A stretch of 64,000 nucleotides of DNA from Marinilongibacter aquaticus (GTDB lineage: Bacteria > Bacteroidota > Bacteroidia > Cytophagales > Spirosomataceae), in NCBI RefSeq assembly GCF_020149935.1, contig NZ_CP083757.1, forward strand, positions 2,443,501 to 2,507,500, in the 5' to 3' direction. The notes beneath the pieces were generated by a model, which had not been told where the DNA came from, did not search any database, and saw only the letters and a program-made list of their open reading frames with translations. Position 1 is the first letter of the stretch. Each line of letters starts with the position of its first letter. Shown here one piece after another: positions 54,491 to 63,451 of this stretch. Made by a program: the position numbers and the translations under genes.

Positions 54491-54865
54491 TCAATCTTCT
54501 TTGGTTTCGATTTTCACGGGAGGCTCAATGTTTCGGTGCAAACCCGCATTCTCCAGACTTTTTGAAATCTCAGAATGCCGACTTTTGAAACGAAAAGCGG
54601 CTTTGTGAGAAATGTACGAAGCTCTGCGTTCTTTGATCGCCGTTTCGGTTTCTGAAATCTGGCGATAAAGCGAATCCATATTGTGCTGAAAAAAGATGTA
54701 GATCATAATCAACACAAACACGAAAAGGCACTTTTTTACCAAATCTGCTGGGATTTGATCCTGAAAACCGAGCTGTTCGCTCAACCAAGAAGAAAAATTG
54801 AAACGTTGGGAAAGCCGACTCCATAAGGACTCTTTCTCCGCCTTTCGGTACACATTTGCTGCCAT
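54491..54865 (-). CDS. ftsL: FtsL-like division protein
   Basis: A 124-residue bitopic protein between rsmH and ftsI. A basic cytosolic N-terminus of about 42 residues, one helix (about 44-60, KKCLFVFVLIMIYIFF) and a periplasmic coiled-coil (SLYRQISETETAIKERRA) match FtsL-like septal proteins, which vary greatly in sequence and are recognised mainly by shape and position. In the divisome FtsL works with FtsB/FtsQ to activate FtsW and FtsI. A -7 box lies 43 nt upstream, so it can be transcribed apart from rsmH. Confidence 0.8.
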   Translation of the reverse strand: MAANVYRKAEKESLWSRLSQRFNFSSWLSEQLGFQDQIPADLVKKCLFVFVLIMIYIFFQHNMDSLYRQISETETAIKERRASYISHKAAFRFKSRHSEISKSLENAGLHRNIEPPVKIETKED

Positions 54866-54907
54866 GATTATTAGGTCGTTTAATTAAAAACGAAATTTTG
54901 CACTATT

Positions 54908-54915
54908 CAAATGTA
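54908..54915 (-). promoter_or_regulatory. possible promoter of ftsL-ftsI
   Basis: The minus strand reads TACATTTG, matching TAnnTTTG, with a predicted start near 54901 and a leader of about 36 nt to ftsL. It lies in the unusually wide 136-nt gap after rsmH. No -33 TTTG at normal spacing. Confidence 0.4.
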
Positions 54916-55001
54916 ACCAATGCCCTTCTAAAAAACCAGTATATATATTAAATTGAAATCCACAGTTTTCGCAGGCCACAGAAAAATCGGCGTAATTTTT
55001 C

Positions 55002-55913
55002 TCAATTTTCTGGCTTTTCGGCAATGCGAAGCTTCGCACTTCTGGCTCTTGGATTTCTTTGCAATTCCTCTTCATTGGCCACGATAGGCTTTCGGCTTAC
55101 GGCGGCCAAGGGCTTCAGTACATTGCCGTAAAAGTCCTTCTCGATACGCCCATCGACATGCCCCCCGCGGATGAAATTTTTCACCATGCGGTCTTCCAAA
55201 GAATGGTACGACATCACCACCAAACGTCCATTATCATTCAGCACTTCGGGCACTTGCTCAAGAAATTCTTCCAAAACCGCCAATTCTTCGTTCACCTCGA
55301 TGCGAATGGCTTGGAAAACCTGAGCAAAATATTTGAACTCGCGGTGTTTGGGAGCCAAAGGCATCAAAATGGCTTTCAGCTCTTCAATGCTTTCAATAGG
55401 TTTGTTGATCCGTGCCATATCGATCGCCTGAGCCACTGTTTTCGCGTTTTTCACTTCGCCGTACATACCGAAGATCTTATGCAGCTCTTCCACCGAATAG
55501 GTGTTCAAAACTTCTTTTGCCGAACGCCCGCCTTTGGGATTCATTCGCATATCCAACTCTCCGTCAAAACGCGTAGAAAAACCCCGTGAAGGCTCATCGA
55601 TCTGATGCGACGATATACCCAAATCGGCCAATATACCGTCCACTTTCCGCACACCGTGTACACGGAGGTATTTTTTCAGATGCCGAAAATTGGCCGAGAC
55701 AAAAGTGAACTGCTTGTCTGTGATTTCCTGAGCATTTTCTCGGGCATCGTCGTCTTGATCAAAAGCCAGCAACCTTCCGCCATCCAACTTTTCCAATATG
55801 GCTTTGGAGTGCCCTCCACCGCCAAAAGTCACATCGACATAAACACCTTTCGGATCAATATTGAGCCCTTCTAGGCACTCGCCCAGCATCACCGGTACAT
55901 GATATTCCATCAT
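55002..55913 (-). CDS. rsmH: 16S rRNA (cytosine1402-N4)-methyltransferase RsmH (MraW)
   Basis: RsmH methylates C1402 in the decoding centre of 16S rRNA using S-adenosylmethionine. From ATG 55913 it has 303 residues, normal for the family. Motifs are YHVPVMLGECLEGL at the N-terminus, the AdoMet loop DVTFGGGGHSKAIL near 26-40, GILADLGISSHQIDEPSRGFS near 100-120 split over two strands, and SYHSLEDRMVKNF near 240. The frame stays open to 56081 and an extra 56 residues would overlap the divergent gene, so the inner start is preferred (a second ATG is at 55910). mraZ, normally upstream, is missing. Confidence 0.95.
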   Translation of the reverse strand: MMEYHVPVMLGECLEGLNIDPKGVYVDVTFGGGGHSKAILEKLDGGRLLAFDQDDDARENAQEITDKQFTFVSANFRHLKKYLRVHGVRKVDGILADLGISSHQIDEPSRGFSTRFDGELDMRMNPKGGRSAKEVLNTYSVEELHKIFGMYGEVKNAKTVAQAIDMARINKPIESIEELKAILMPLAPKHREFKYFAQVFQAIRIEVNEELAVLEEFLEQVPEVLNDNGRLVVMSYHSLEDRMVKNFIRGGHVDGRIEKDFYGNVLKPLAAVSRKPIVANEEELQRNPRARSAKLRIAEKPEN

Positions 55914-55942
55914 TGAACTAAATCGCTTACAGTTTTGGTTAA

Positions 55943-55950
55943 CAAAGGTA
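55943..55950 (-). promoter_or_regulatory. -7 box of rsmH
   Basis: The minus strand reads TACCTTTG, matching TAnnTTTG, with a predicted start near 55936 and a leader of about 23 nt. It sits in the 61-nt divergent gap between rsmH and the thioredoxin-like gene. Confidence 0.5.
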
Positions 55951-55974
55951 ATCAATTCGGAACAAGCTCTACTC

Positions 55975-57198
55975 ATGAAGTATATCTCTATCATTTCTAT
56001 ATACATAGTATGTTTATTCGTTTCTTGCACACCCAAGGAAAAGCCAAACATTGAAGGCATCTGGCGAGCCGAGGTACCCACTGTTACCGGCCCGATACCT
56101 TTTCATTTGAAGTTTGAAAGACAAAACGACAGCCTTTTTGTTTTTGCATTGAACGGCGAAGAAAGCTTGCAACTCGACAATGCCCATTGGGAAAACGACT
56201 CCTTGCATATCAGTATGGAGCTTTTCGACGCGGTGATCGTGGCCGCTGTAGATGGAGACCAAATGCGTGGCCGATACGAAAAGAAATTGGGCAACCTCGA
56301 AACAAGAGCCGGGACCTTTACCGCTCAAAAAGGTGAATTGCCGAGATTTGTTGGAGCAAGGGCAAACGTCGAGCACCAACTTTCGGGTAAATGGGCTACC
56401 ACTTTTACCGATGAAGACGGCGGACAGTACGAAGCAATCGGTGTATTTGATCAAGAACAAAACAATATAACCGGGTCTTTTCTCACAACCACAGGCGATT
56501 ACCGCTATCTGCAAGGCAATATTGTAGGTGACAGCCTGATGCTGAGCTGTTTTGACGGTACCCATATCTTTTTGTTCAAAGCCAGAATACACGGAGATAC
56601 ATTGACAGGAAACTTTTCCAGCAGCTTACTTTATAAAGAAACTTGGCGAGGCATAAAAGATGAGGGAGCTTCACTTCCAGATCCCGAAAGCCTCACTTTT
56701 TTAAAAGATGGTTACAATAAAATCGCTTTCAATTTTCCCGACAGCGAAGCCAAAAATGTCTCTTTGTCCGATACACAATTTCAGGATAAGGTAGTTTTGG
56801 TGCAGATTCTCGGCTCATGGTGCCCGAATTGCATGGACGAAAGCCGATTCTTGGCCCAATGGCAAAAGGAAAACCCAAACGCTCCTGTGGAAATCGTTGG
56901 TCTTGCTTTCGAAAAGAAAAACGATCCCGACTTTGCTTTTCCGAAAATTGAAAAAATGAAGGCACGGTTCGGCTTGCAATATCCTATTCTCTTGGCGGGA
57001 GACACCTCGGCCGAAGGACGAGAGAAAGCCTTGCCTATGCTCAATCATATCATGAGCTTCCCGACCATGATCTATATCGACAAACAGGGGCTTGTAAGAA
57101 AGATACACACCGGTTTTTCGGGCCCTGGCACAGGCGAATATTACCAGAAATTCACTGAAGATTTCGATCGATTTGTACAAAAGTTGATCGCGGAGTAA
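55975..57198 (+). CDS. TlpA/thioredoxin-like lipoprotein
   Basis: A 407-residue exported lipoprotein with lipobox VSC (Cys18). The N-terminal 250 residues form beta-rich repeats (NIEGIWRAEV, HQLSGKWATTF, LTGNFSS), lipocalin-like in pattern, with alternating strands and turns. The C-terminal thioredoxin-like domain (about 255-405) has the redox pair CPNC near 282 (GSWCPNCMDES) and the cis-Pro loop SFPTMIYIDKQG near 365. This resembles Bacteroidota TlpA/DUF4369-like disulfide reductases of the periplasm. Its target is unknown. It is divergent from rsmH and 103 nt before metG. Confidence 0.87.
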   Translation: MKYISIISIYIVCLFVSCTPKEKPNIEGIWRAEVPTVTGPIPFHLKFERQNDSLFVFALNGEESLQLDNAHWENDSLHISMELFDAVIVAAVDGDQMRGRYEKKLGNLETRAGTFTAQKGELPRFVGARANVEHQLSGKWATTFTDEDGGQYEAIGVFDQEQNNITGSFLTTTGDYRYLQGNIVGDSLMLSCFDGTHIFLFKARIHGDTLTGNFSSSLLYKETWRGIKDEGASLPDPESLTFLKDGYNKIAFNFPDSEAKNVSLSDTQFQDKVVLVQILGSWCPNCMDESRFLAQWQKENPNAPVEIVGLAFEKKNDPDFAFPKIEKMKARFGLQYPILLAGDTSAEGREKALPMLNHIMSFPTMIYIDKQGLVRKIHTGFSGPGTGEYYQKFTEDFDRFVQKLIAE

Positions 57199-57301
57199 AG
57201 GCTTTCCCGTCTGTATTCCGTCAAATTCAGCTAAATTGCAGCCGATTTTATTACAAAATCCGAAAACGCATTTCGGAGAGCAAAAACCTGCACCATAACA
57301 A

Positions 57302-59347
57302 ATGAGCGATTCGCCCAAAAGATACACGGTTACGGCCGCCTTGATTTACGCCAATGGCCCCATTCACATTGGCCACCTTGCCGGATGTTACCTTCCGGCC
57401 GATGTTTACGTCCGTTATTTGCGGGCCAAAGGCAAAGATGTGGCTTTCATCAGCGGAACCGATGAACACGGAGTGCCCATTACCATTAAAGCGAAAAAAG
57501 AGGGGATAAGTCCGCAAGAATTAGTGGACGCTTATCACAAGCAGATCAAGCAAAGCTTTGCCGACTTCGGTATTGGTTTTGACATTTATTCTCAAACATC
57601 AAAACCCAAACACCACAAGGTATCTCAAGATTTCTTCAAAAAACTATATGCCGATGGGCACTTTTTGGAAGAAGAAACCGAACAGCTCTACGACGAGGTA
57701 GCGGGTCAATTTTTGGCCGATCGCTATGTGGTGGGCGAATGCCCAAAATGCGGCAACGAAAATGCCTATGGCGATCAATGTGAAAGATGTGGCTCGGCAC
57801 TTTCACCAATGGAATTGAAAAATCCAAAGTCTACACTTTCGGGTTCTTCTCCGGTGAAAAAAAGAACAAAAAACTGGTATTTGCCTCTGGACAAAATGCA
57901 GCCAGAGATTGAAAAATATGTATTCAGCCATCCCGAATGGAAAAGCAACGTGGCGGGGCAATGCAAATCTTGGCTCAACGATGGCCTTAAACCCCGTGCT
58001 ATGACACGTGATTTGGACTGGGGAATCAAGGTTCCCGTGGAAGGGGCCGACGGCAAAGTACTTTACGTGTGGTTCGACGCTCCGATTGGCTACATCACTT
58101 TTACCCAAGAATGGGCAGAAAGAGAAGGCAAAGACTGGAAAGACTATTGGCAAAATGAAGAAACCAAATTGGTTCACTTTATTGGCAAAGACAATATCGT
58201 ATTCCACTGTATCATCTTCCCGGCCATGCTGATGGCTCACGGTGATTATGTGCTGGCCGACAATGTACCGGCCAATGAATTCATGAATTTGGAAGGCGAC
58301 AAAATCAGTACGTCGCGAAATTGGGCAGTTTGGCTGCACGAATATTTGGAAGAGTTCCCTGGAAAAGAGGATGTCTTGCGTTACGCCCTCGCTTCGAACG
58401 CTCCAGAAACGAAGGATTCGGAGTTTACTTGGAAAGATTGGCAAAGCAAAAACAACTCGGAGCTTGTAGGCATCTTGGGCAACTTTGTCAACCGAACATT
58501 GGTTTTGACGCACAAATATTTCGAGGGAGAAATACCGGCTTGTGTAACCTTGGAAAAAATTGACGAAGACACATTGGCTCAATTGGCCCAATTGCCTTGC
58601 GATATATCCAAAGCTTTGAAAAACTTCAAATTCCGTGAAGCCTTGGCCCTTACAATGGACGTGGCCCGACTGGGCAACAAATACCTTGCCGATACTGAAC
58701 CTTGGAAGGTGATCAAAAACAATCCTGATCGCGTAAAAACAATTTTGAATATTTCGGCCCAAATCACCGCAACTTTGGCCATTGTCTGCGAGCCCTTCCT
58801 TCCTTTTACTTCCGAAAAAATAAACGGCATGTTGGGTTTGGACAAAAGGGAATGGATGCACGCCGGAAAAGCCGATGCTTTAGAGGCAGGCCAGCAAATT
58901 GGTGAAGCCACACTCTTGTTCGAAAAAATCGAAGACGAAATCGTGGAAAAGCAAGTGAATAAATTGTTGGATACAAAAAAGAAAAACGAATTGGAAAACC
59001 TGAAAGCTCCCGCACTGAAAGAAGAGATAGTCTTTGATGATTTCATGAAACTTGATCTGCGTGTGGGAACAATCTTGGAAGCCGAGCCCGTGAAAAAAAG
59101 CAAAAAGCTTTTGAAGTTTTTAATCGATGATGGATTTGAAAAAAGAACCATTCTCAGTGGCATAGCCCAGCATTATAGCCCAGAAGAAATGATTGGCAAG
59201 CAAGTCACTTTTGTCGCCAACTTGGCTCCCCGGAAGATGATGGGACACCTTTCGCAGGGTATGATTTTGATGGCCGAAAACAACGACGGCACCTTGGCCT
59301 TGGTTCAGCCAGACAAAAAAGTATGGAACGGCGGCACCGTAAGCTAA
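57302..59347 (+). CDS. metG: methionyl-tRNA synthetase
   Basis: A 681-residue class I tRNA synthetase that charges tRNA-Met. The HIGH motif is PIHIGHLAG near 20-28 and the KMSKS motif is present as KISTS near 335. A zinc-knuckle insertion has CPKCGN and CERCG near 146-162 (two CxxC pairs). The anticodon-binding helical domain follows, and a C-terminal EMAPII-like tRNA-binding domain starts near 575 ([16 protein letters not shown]), which makes the enzyme dimeric in E. coli. Length is typical for the fused form. A strong terminator follows. Confidence 0.97.
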   Translation: MSDSPKRYTVTAALIYANGPIHIGHLAGCYLPADVYVRYLRAKGKDVAFISGTDEHGVPITIKAKKEGISPQELVDAYHKQIKQSFADFGIGFDIYSQTSKPKHHKVSQDFFKKLYADGHFLEEETEQLYDEVAGQFLADRYVVGECPKCGNENAYGDQCERCGSALSPMELKNPKSTLSGSSPVKKRTKNWYLPLDKMQPEIEKYVFSHPEWKSNVAGQCKSWLNDGLKPRAMTRDLDWGIKVPVEGADGKVLYVWFDAPIGYITFTQEWAEREGKDWKDYWQNEETKLVHFIGKDNIVFHCIIFPAMLMAHGDYVLADNVPANEFMNLEGDKISTSRNWAVWLHEYLEEFPGKEDVLRYALASNAPETKDSEFTWKDWQSKNNSELVGILGNFVNRTLVLTHKYFEGEIPACVTLEKIDEDTLAQLAQLPCDISKALKNFKFREALALTMDVARLGNKYLADTEPWKVIKNNPDRVKTILNISAQITATLAIVCEPFLPFTSEKINGMLGLDKREWMHAGKADALEAGQQIGEATLLFEKIEDEIVEKQVNKLLDTKKKNELENLKAPALKEEIVFDDFMKLDLRVGTILEAEPVKKSKKLLKFLIDDGFEKRTILSGIAQHYSPEEMIGKQVTFVANLAPRKMMGHLSQGMILMAENNDGTLALVQPDKKVWNGGTVS

Positions 59348-59370
59348 AACACGGCACAATTTTATACATG

Positions 59371-59407
59371 GGCCCAAACCGAATCGGTTTGGGCCTTTTT
59401 TATTTTT
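59371..59407 (+). terminator. metG terminator
   Basis: GGCCCAAACCGA (59371-59382) and TCGGTTTGGGCC (59384-59395) are perfect arms of a strong hairpin, followed by TTTTTTATTTTTC. This is the clearest intrinsic terminator in the window. Confidence 0.9.
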
Positions 59408-59476
59408 CTGGTCACAATTTCAATGTTAAAGTTTCTTAAGCCCAAGGGCAAAATCTAGGCATTCATCAGGCAATTA

Positions 59477-59488
59477 TACAAATTTGTA
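59477..59488. promoter_or_regulatory. 12-bp palindrome, possible operator
   Basis: TACAAATTTGTA is a perfect palindrome about 140 nt upstream of the secreted-protein gene at 59628. It has the size of a dimeric regulator site. AT-rich palindromes also arise by chance, so the evidence is slight. Confidence 0.3.
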
Positions 59489-59506
59489 ATGCGTTAATCA
59501 TATGCA

Positions 59507-59565
59507 TTACCGCCCATCAACCCAGATTGCCATACATACTAATATGTATTGCATAGTAGCGGTAA
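59507..59565 (+). promoter_or_regulatory. nested inverted repeats upstream of the secreted-protein gene
   Basis: TTACCGC (59507-59513) pairs with GCGGTAA (59559-59565), and inside it ATACATA (59532-59538) pairs with TATGTAT (59543-59549) around CTAA. The nested stems could fold in RNA as a leader element or act as overlapping operators in DNA. No U-run follows, so it is not a terminator. A TTTG at 59577 with an AT-rich TATTTATA stretch 18 nt later may be the gene's promoter, in which case this element lies upstream of the transcript and would act as DNA. Confidence 0.35.
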
Positions 59566-59627
59566 AAAACCCCAACTTTGTCTCATCAAGAGAGCTATTA
59601 TTTATAAAAATTAAAAACAAAACAATT

Positions 59628-60005
59628 ATGAAAAAGGCAATTGCTATGACTCTTTTGGCTGCAACTATCTCTGTAGCCAGTATCGCAAAACCAACCGATC
59701 CAATTAAAACGAATGAAAAAGCATTTGATGTAGGCCTGTACTACGACTACACTTCGGGAAGAATCAAGGCATTTTTCGAAAAGAACAAAGAAGATGTACT
59801 TACAGTACGCTTGTTGGACAAAGAGGGCCAGACTATTTCTGTCAACACCCTAAAAAACAAAAGTTCGGTGAGTAAGCTGTATTACGACGTAAACAAACTT
59901 GCCGATGGCGAGTACACGCTTAAAGTAAGCGACGGTGAGACGGAGTCTGTACACAAAATTGAAATCAAGCAGCCCAAACCTTGGGAAGCCGTGCAGTTCG
60001 ACTAA
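59628..60005 (+). CDS. small secreted beta-rich protein
   Basis: A 125-residue exported protein with signal MKKAIAMTLLAATISVASIAK. The open frame reaches back to 59502, but that part is non-coding in character and would bury the signal. The mature 100 residues alternate short strands with turns (VLTVRLLDKEGQTISVNTL, GEYTLKVSDGETESVHKIEI), like the Ig-like or C-terminal beta modules of Bacteroidota secreted proteins such as DUF3244. No catalytic residue is visible. It is monocistronic, with a long structured upstream region, and converges with the AraC gene. Function unknown. Confidence 0.8.
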   Translation: MKKAIAMTLLAATISVASIAKPTDPIKTNEKAFDVGLYYDYTSGRIKAFFEKNKEDVLTVRLLDKEGQTISVNTLKNKSSVSKLYYDVNKLADGEYTLKVSDGETESVHKIEIKQPKPWEAVQFD

Positions 60006-60023
60006 TCGCACAGCCTTCAGGAT

Positions 60024-60899
60024 TTAGCCTAAAAAACGAGCCCGGTAATTCAACGGGGTCGTTTTTTTTACGGCCTTAAACTGCCGATTGAAGTTTGATA
60101 GATTATTGAAACCACTTTGGTAAGACACCTCCGACACGCTCAATTGATCCTTTTGCAATAATTTGCATGCGTGTTCGATCCGCACTTCCGTCAAGAAAGT
60201 ACTGAACGTTTTCTGCGTACGCTTTTTGAAATAACGGCTGAATGCCGACTCACTCATATGAGCCAAAGAAGCCACATCCGCCAATTTGATATCTTGCTTG
60301 AATTGCTCGGTCACGTGCTCAAAAACCCGCTGGATACGATCAGAATCTTGCGTATTGGTCAAGATCATCGGCTCGGAAGACAGATACGTATAATCTTCCC
60401 AGCAGCTCATCACGCCCAAGATGTCCAAAATGCCGATAATTCGCTCCACTCCTTCTTTCGCAGCCAGCATTTCCATTTTGTGGCACACCTTCTCGCGAAT
60501 ATCCCCTTTAAACAAAATTCCTCTTTTGGCATTTAGAATAAGCTTACGCAATTTGAAATTCTCTGGCCTTTCCATAAATCCGGGTCCCAAAAAATCCTCG
60601 GTAAATTGCAGTGAAAGCGATGCCGCCCGCAGGTCTTCACGGCCATCGAAATATTCCGAGCTGTTGCGGTAACAATGCGGCACAAAGGCTCCCTTCATGC
60701 ACAAATCGCCCGGGCCAAACTCGGTGATACTGCTCCCCACCAAACGCTCTCCTTTGCTGTCTTTTATATATACGATTTCCACTTCCGGATGATAATGCCA
60801 TGGTGTTGGAAAGTATGGACAACACAATTCGAATAAATTGAAAGAATATTCGTGGGGATATGAAATTTTTAAAAGTTGAGGCTTCATGACACTAATCAC
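60024..60899 (-). CDS. AraC-family transcriptional regulator
   Basis: A 291-residue regulator with an N-terminal cupin-like sensing domain (about 20-110; PTPWHYHPEVEIVYI, GPGDLCMKGAFVPHCY) and two C-terminal helix-turn-helix motifs (about 195-285; IKLADVASLAHMSESAFSRY and LSVSEVSYQSGFNNLSNFNR). This layout is typical of AraC proteins that control carbohydrate use. The start at 60899 or an ATG at 60887 is possible. It is divergent from the DUF1080 gene across 113 nt, which is its likely target. Confidence 0.9.
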   Translation of the reverse strand: MISVMKPQLLKISYPHEYSFNLFELCCPYFPTPWHYHPEVEIVYIKDSKGERLVGSSITEFGPGDLCMKGAFVPHCYRNSSEYFDGREDLRAASLSLQFTEDFLGPGFMERPENFKLRKLILNAKRGILFKGDIREKVCHKMEMLAAKEGVERIIGILDILGVMSCWEDYTYLSSEPMILTNTQDSDRIQRVFEHVTEQFKQDIKLADVASLAHMSESAFSRYFKKRTQKTFSTFLTEVRIEHACKLLQKDQLSVSEVSYQSGFNNLSNFNRQFKAVKKTTPLNYRARFLG

Positions 60900-60982
60900 T
60901 ATTTAACAAATGATGCAACAAAGATGGAAATATCGTATCACATTTGAAAGCATTATCCCTATAAATTTATATTCTGCCTTCG

Positions 60983-60990
60983 TATATTTG
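60983..60990 (+). promoter_or_regulatory. -7 box of the DUF1080 gene
   Basis: TATATTTG matches TAnnTTTG, with a predicted start near 60997 and a leader of about 16 nt. The -33 box is absent at standard spacing, consistent with a promoter that needs an activator such as the divergent AraC-type protein. Confidence 0.45.
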
Positions 60991-61012
60991 GATTTTTAAC
61001 AATAACCCCAAA

Positions 61013-62389
61013 ATGAAGAAAACTTTATTCGTACTCACCCTGCTAAGCTGTGCCACGAGCCTTGCTTTTGGCCAGTTGAGCTCCGCAGAAAAAAAGAACG
61101 GTTGGAAATCTCTTTTCAACGGGAAAAACTTCGATGGCTGGAACCAGAAAAACGGCAAAGCCAAATACGAAATCAGAAACGGCGAGATTGTGGGCATCAC
61201 TACAGCCAACACCCCGAACTCTTTCATGTGCACCAATGAAAACTATGGCGATTTTATCCTTGAGTTGGACCTGAAAGTGGATGACCGCATGAATTCGGGT
61301 ATCCAGTTCAGAAGCCTTTCAACGGACGATTACATGAAAGGCCGTGTGCACGGCTATCAAATGGAAATAGACCCATCGGACCGGGCTTGGGCCGGCGGTA
61401 TTTACGACGAAGCCCGCAGAGGTTGGTTGTGCATGCCCGAAGATAGACCAGAAGCCCAAAACGCTTTCAAGCACAACGACTGGAACACCTACCGTATCGA
61501 AGCCATAGGAAATACGATTCGTACATGGGTAAACGGCGTGCCCATTTCTCACCTGATCGACGACCTGACACCGAGCGGGTTCATCGCTCTGCAAGTGCAT
61601 GGCATCTACGGCGAAATGAAAGAAGGCATGGAAATCCATTGGAGAAACATCAAAATCAAAACGGAAAACCTCACGCCATCTCCGTATGACGACTGCCCGG
61701 TGGTCAACCTATTGGACAACGACCTTTCTGCTCAGGAAAAAGCCCAAGGCTTTGAATTGCTGTTCAATGGAAAGGATTTCACCGGCTGGCGTGGCGTAAA
61801 CCAAGACGGCATGGCTGAAAAACACTGGATTGTGACCGATAACAATGAAATTCAGGTACAAGCCTCAGACGGCTCTGAAACCGGCAACGATATCGTGACA
61901 AAAGCACAGTATTCTGCCTTTGAGTTGAAGTTCGATTTCAAATTGACCGAAGGTGCCAATTCGGGCGTGAAATATTTTGTAGACGAAAGCTACAACCGCA
62001 GTGGAAAATCGGGCATTGGCTTGGAATATCAAGTACTCGACGACGAACGTCATCCCGACGCCAAAATGGGCGTTGTCGGTAACCGTACATTGGCCTCTCT
62101 GTACGACCTAATCCCTTCGATAAAATTGGACAAACGTTTCCAGAAGAAAATCGGGGAATGGAACCACGGCCGACTGGTTGTCTATCCCGACAATACCGTG
62201 CAGCATTGGCTCAATGGATTCAAAGTGGTGGAATATACCCGGAAAAGCAATATTTTCAAGGCTCTCGTGGCCCGAAGCAAATACAAGAAATTTGAAGGCT
62301 TTGGCGAAGCCGATGCCGGACCAATCCTTTTGCAAGATCACGGGAACAACGTATTCTTCAAAAGCTTAAAAATCCGAACACTGAACTAG
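61013..62389 (+). CDS. secreted protein with two DUF1080 (3-keto-disaccharide hydrolase-like) domains
   Basis: A 458-residue exported protein, signal MKKTLFVLTLLSCATSLAFGQ, containing two concanavalin-like DUF1080 domains (about 28-215 and 240-456). Both begin with the hallmark LFNGK(N/D)F-x-GW (SLFNGKNFDGWNQK and LLFNGKDFTGWRG) and have NSGIQFR/NSGVKYF strands and late WN-x-(Y/R) motifs. Characterised members cleave 3-keto-glycosides, and many act on plant or host glycans outside the cell. The domains are not identical, so they may differ in specificity. The stop shares its CTAG with that of the convergent polymerase gene. Confidence 0.9.
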   Translation: MKKTLFVLTLLSCATSLAFGQLSSAEKKNGWKSLFNGKNFDGWNQKNGKAKYEIRNGEIVGITTANTPNSFMCTNENYGDFILELDLKVDDRMNSGIQFRSLSTDDYMKGRVHGYQMEIDPSDRAWAGGIYDEARRGWLCMPEDRPEAQNAFKHNDWNTYRIEAIGNTIRTWVNGVPISHLIDDLTPSGFIALQVHGIYGEMKEGMEIHWRNIKIKTENLTPSPYDDCPVVNLLDNDLSAQEKAQGFELLFNGKDFTGWRGVNQDGMAEKHWIVTDNNEIQVQASDGSETGNDIVTKAQYSAFELKFDFKLTEGANSGVKYFVDESYNRSGKSGIGLEYQVLDDERHPDAKMGVVGNRTLASLYDLIPSIKLDKRFQKKIGEWNHGRLVVYPDNTVQHWLNGFKVVEYTRKSNIFKALVARSKYKKFEGFGEADAGPILLQDHGNNVFFKSLKIRTLN

Positions 62390-63450
62390 AATTCAAGTTT
62401 CAGCTGTTCGCCCGATTCGTCGTTGCTGTCAAGCAAATTAGACACTGTAAGCCCTATCAATCGTACGCCTTTGGACATCGGTTGAAGGGCTTTCAGCATT
62501 TCTGAGCCCACATTTTCGATCATCTCTTGGGATTCGAAAGGCCATTGCCCCGAGCGGCTTCGCGTAATTTGCTCGAAATCGCTAAATTTTACCTTCAAGG
62601 TCAGCGTCTTTCCTTTCGCCTTGCTCCGCAACAAGCGTTTCCAGAGGTTTTCAGACAAATCGAGCAATTCCCTTTCCATGCTTTCGTAATCCAACAAGTC
62701 TTCTGAAAAGGTATTTTCAACACCTACCGATTTACGAATTCTATTCGGGTTCACTTCCCGACGATCCTCTCCTCGCGAAATGTCAAAATAATAATTGCCC
62801 GCCTTTCCGAAGTGCTTCACCAAGAATTCACGCGTACATTGCCGCAAATCCAAACCTGTGAAAATGCCCATGGACTGCATGCGTTCGGCCGTAACCTTAC
62901 CAATTCCAAAGAATTTCCTTACCTCCAATTGTGCCACGAAATCCAATGCCTGAGCAGGTTTAATCACAAAAAGCCCGTCCGGCTTGTTGATATCCGAAGC
63001 CGTTTTGGCCAAAAATTTATTGAAGGATACACCCGCAGATGCGGTCAAATTGGTTTTCGCCTTGATTTTCTTCTTAATCTCCATCGCAATTTCGGTGGCC
63101 ACTTCCATTTGGAAATGATTTTCGGTGACATCCAAAAATGCCTCGTCTAAAGAAAGTGGCTCAACCAGATCGGTATATTCATGGAAAACTTCCCGAATCT
63201 GATTCGAGACAAACTTGTAGCGATCGAAGCGTGGAAAAACAAAAACAAGTTCGGGGCACAGTCGTGCCGCGGTTTTGGATGGCATGGCCGATCGCACGCC
63301 AAATTTTCGAGCTTCATAACTTGCGGCCGCCACAACACCACGCTCTGCACTTCCTCCCACGGCCACGGGTTTCCCACGCAATTCGGGATTATCGTTTTGC
63401 TCAACCGAAGCAAAAAATGCATCCATGTCGATATGGATGATCTTTCTCAA
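62386..63450 (-). CDS. dinB: DNA polymerase IV (Y-family)
   Basis: A 354-residue Y-family translesion polymerase, very like E. coli DinB. Metal-binding acids are Asp8 in HIDMDAFFASVE and Asp/Glu in LSLDEAFLDVTE near 104. The SYEARKFGVRSAMPS block near 44-58, thumb helix-hairpin-helix (FFGIGKVTAERMQSMGI near 180) and little-finger domain (about 235-340) are complete. The C-terminus lacks an obvious beta-clamp QL-x-L(F) peptide but ends QLKLEF, which may serve. It starts 2 nt after the stop of the DinB-superfamily gene, so the two form an operon. Confidence 0.94.
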   Translation of the reverse strand: MRKIIHIDMDAFFASVEQNDNPELRGKPVAVGGSAERGVVAAASYEARKFGVRSAMPSKTAARLCPELVFVFPRFDRYKFVSNQIREVFHEYTDLVEPLSLDEAFLDVTENHFQMEVATEIAMEIKKKIKAKTNLTASAGVSFNKFLAKTASDINKPDGLFVIKPAQALDFVAQLEVRKFFGIGKVTAERMQSMGIFTGLDLRQCTREFLVKHFGKAGNYYFDISRGEDRREVNPNRIRKSVGVENTFSEDLLDYESMERELLDLSENLWKRLLRSKAKGKTLTLKVKFSDFEQITRSRSGQWPFESQEMIENVGSEMLKALQPMSKGVRLIGLTVSNLLDSNDESGEQLKLEF

Positions 63451-63451
63451 C

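Noticed and set aside
55914-56081. N-terminal extension of RsmH by 56 residues
   Set aside because: It would overlap the divergent thioredoxin-like gene and pass its own promoter box; the family begins at MMEYHVPVML.
57803-58861. A 352-codon minus-strand open frame
   Set aside because: It lies wholly inside metG on the opposite strand, has no family motif, and reflects the codon pattern of metG.
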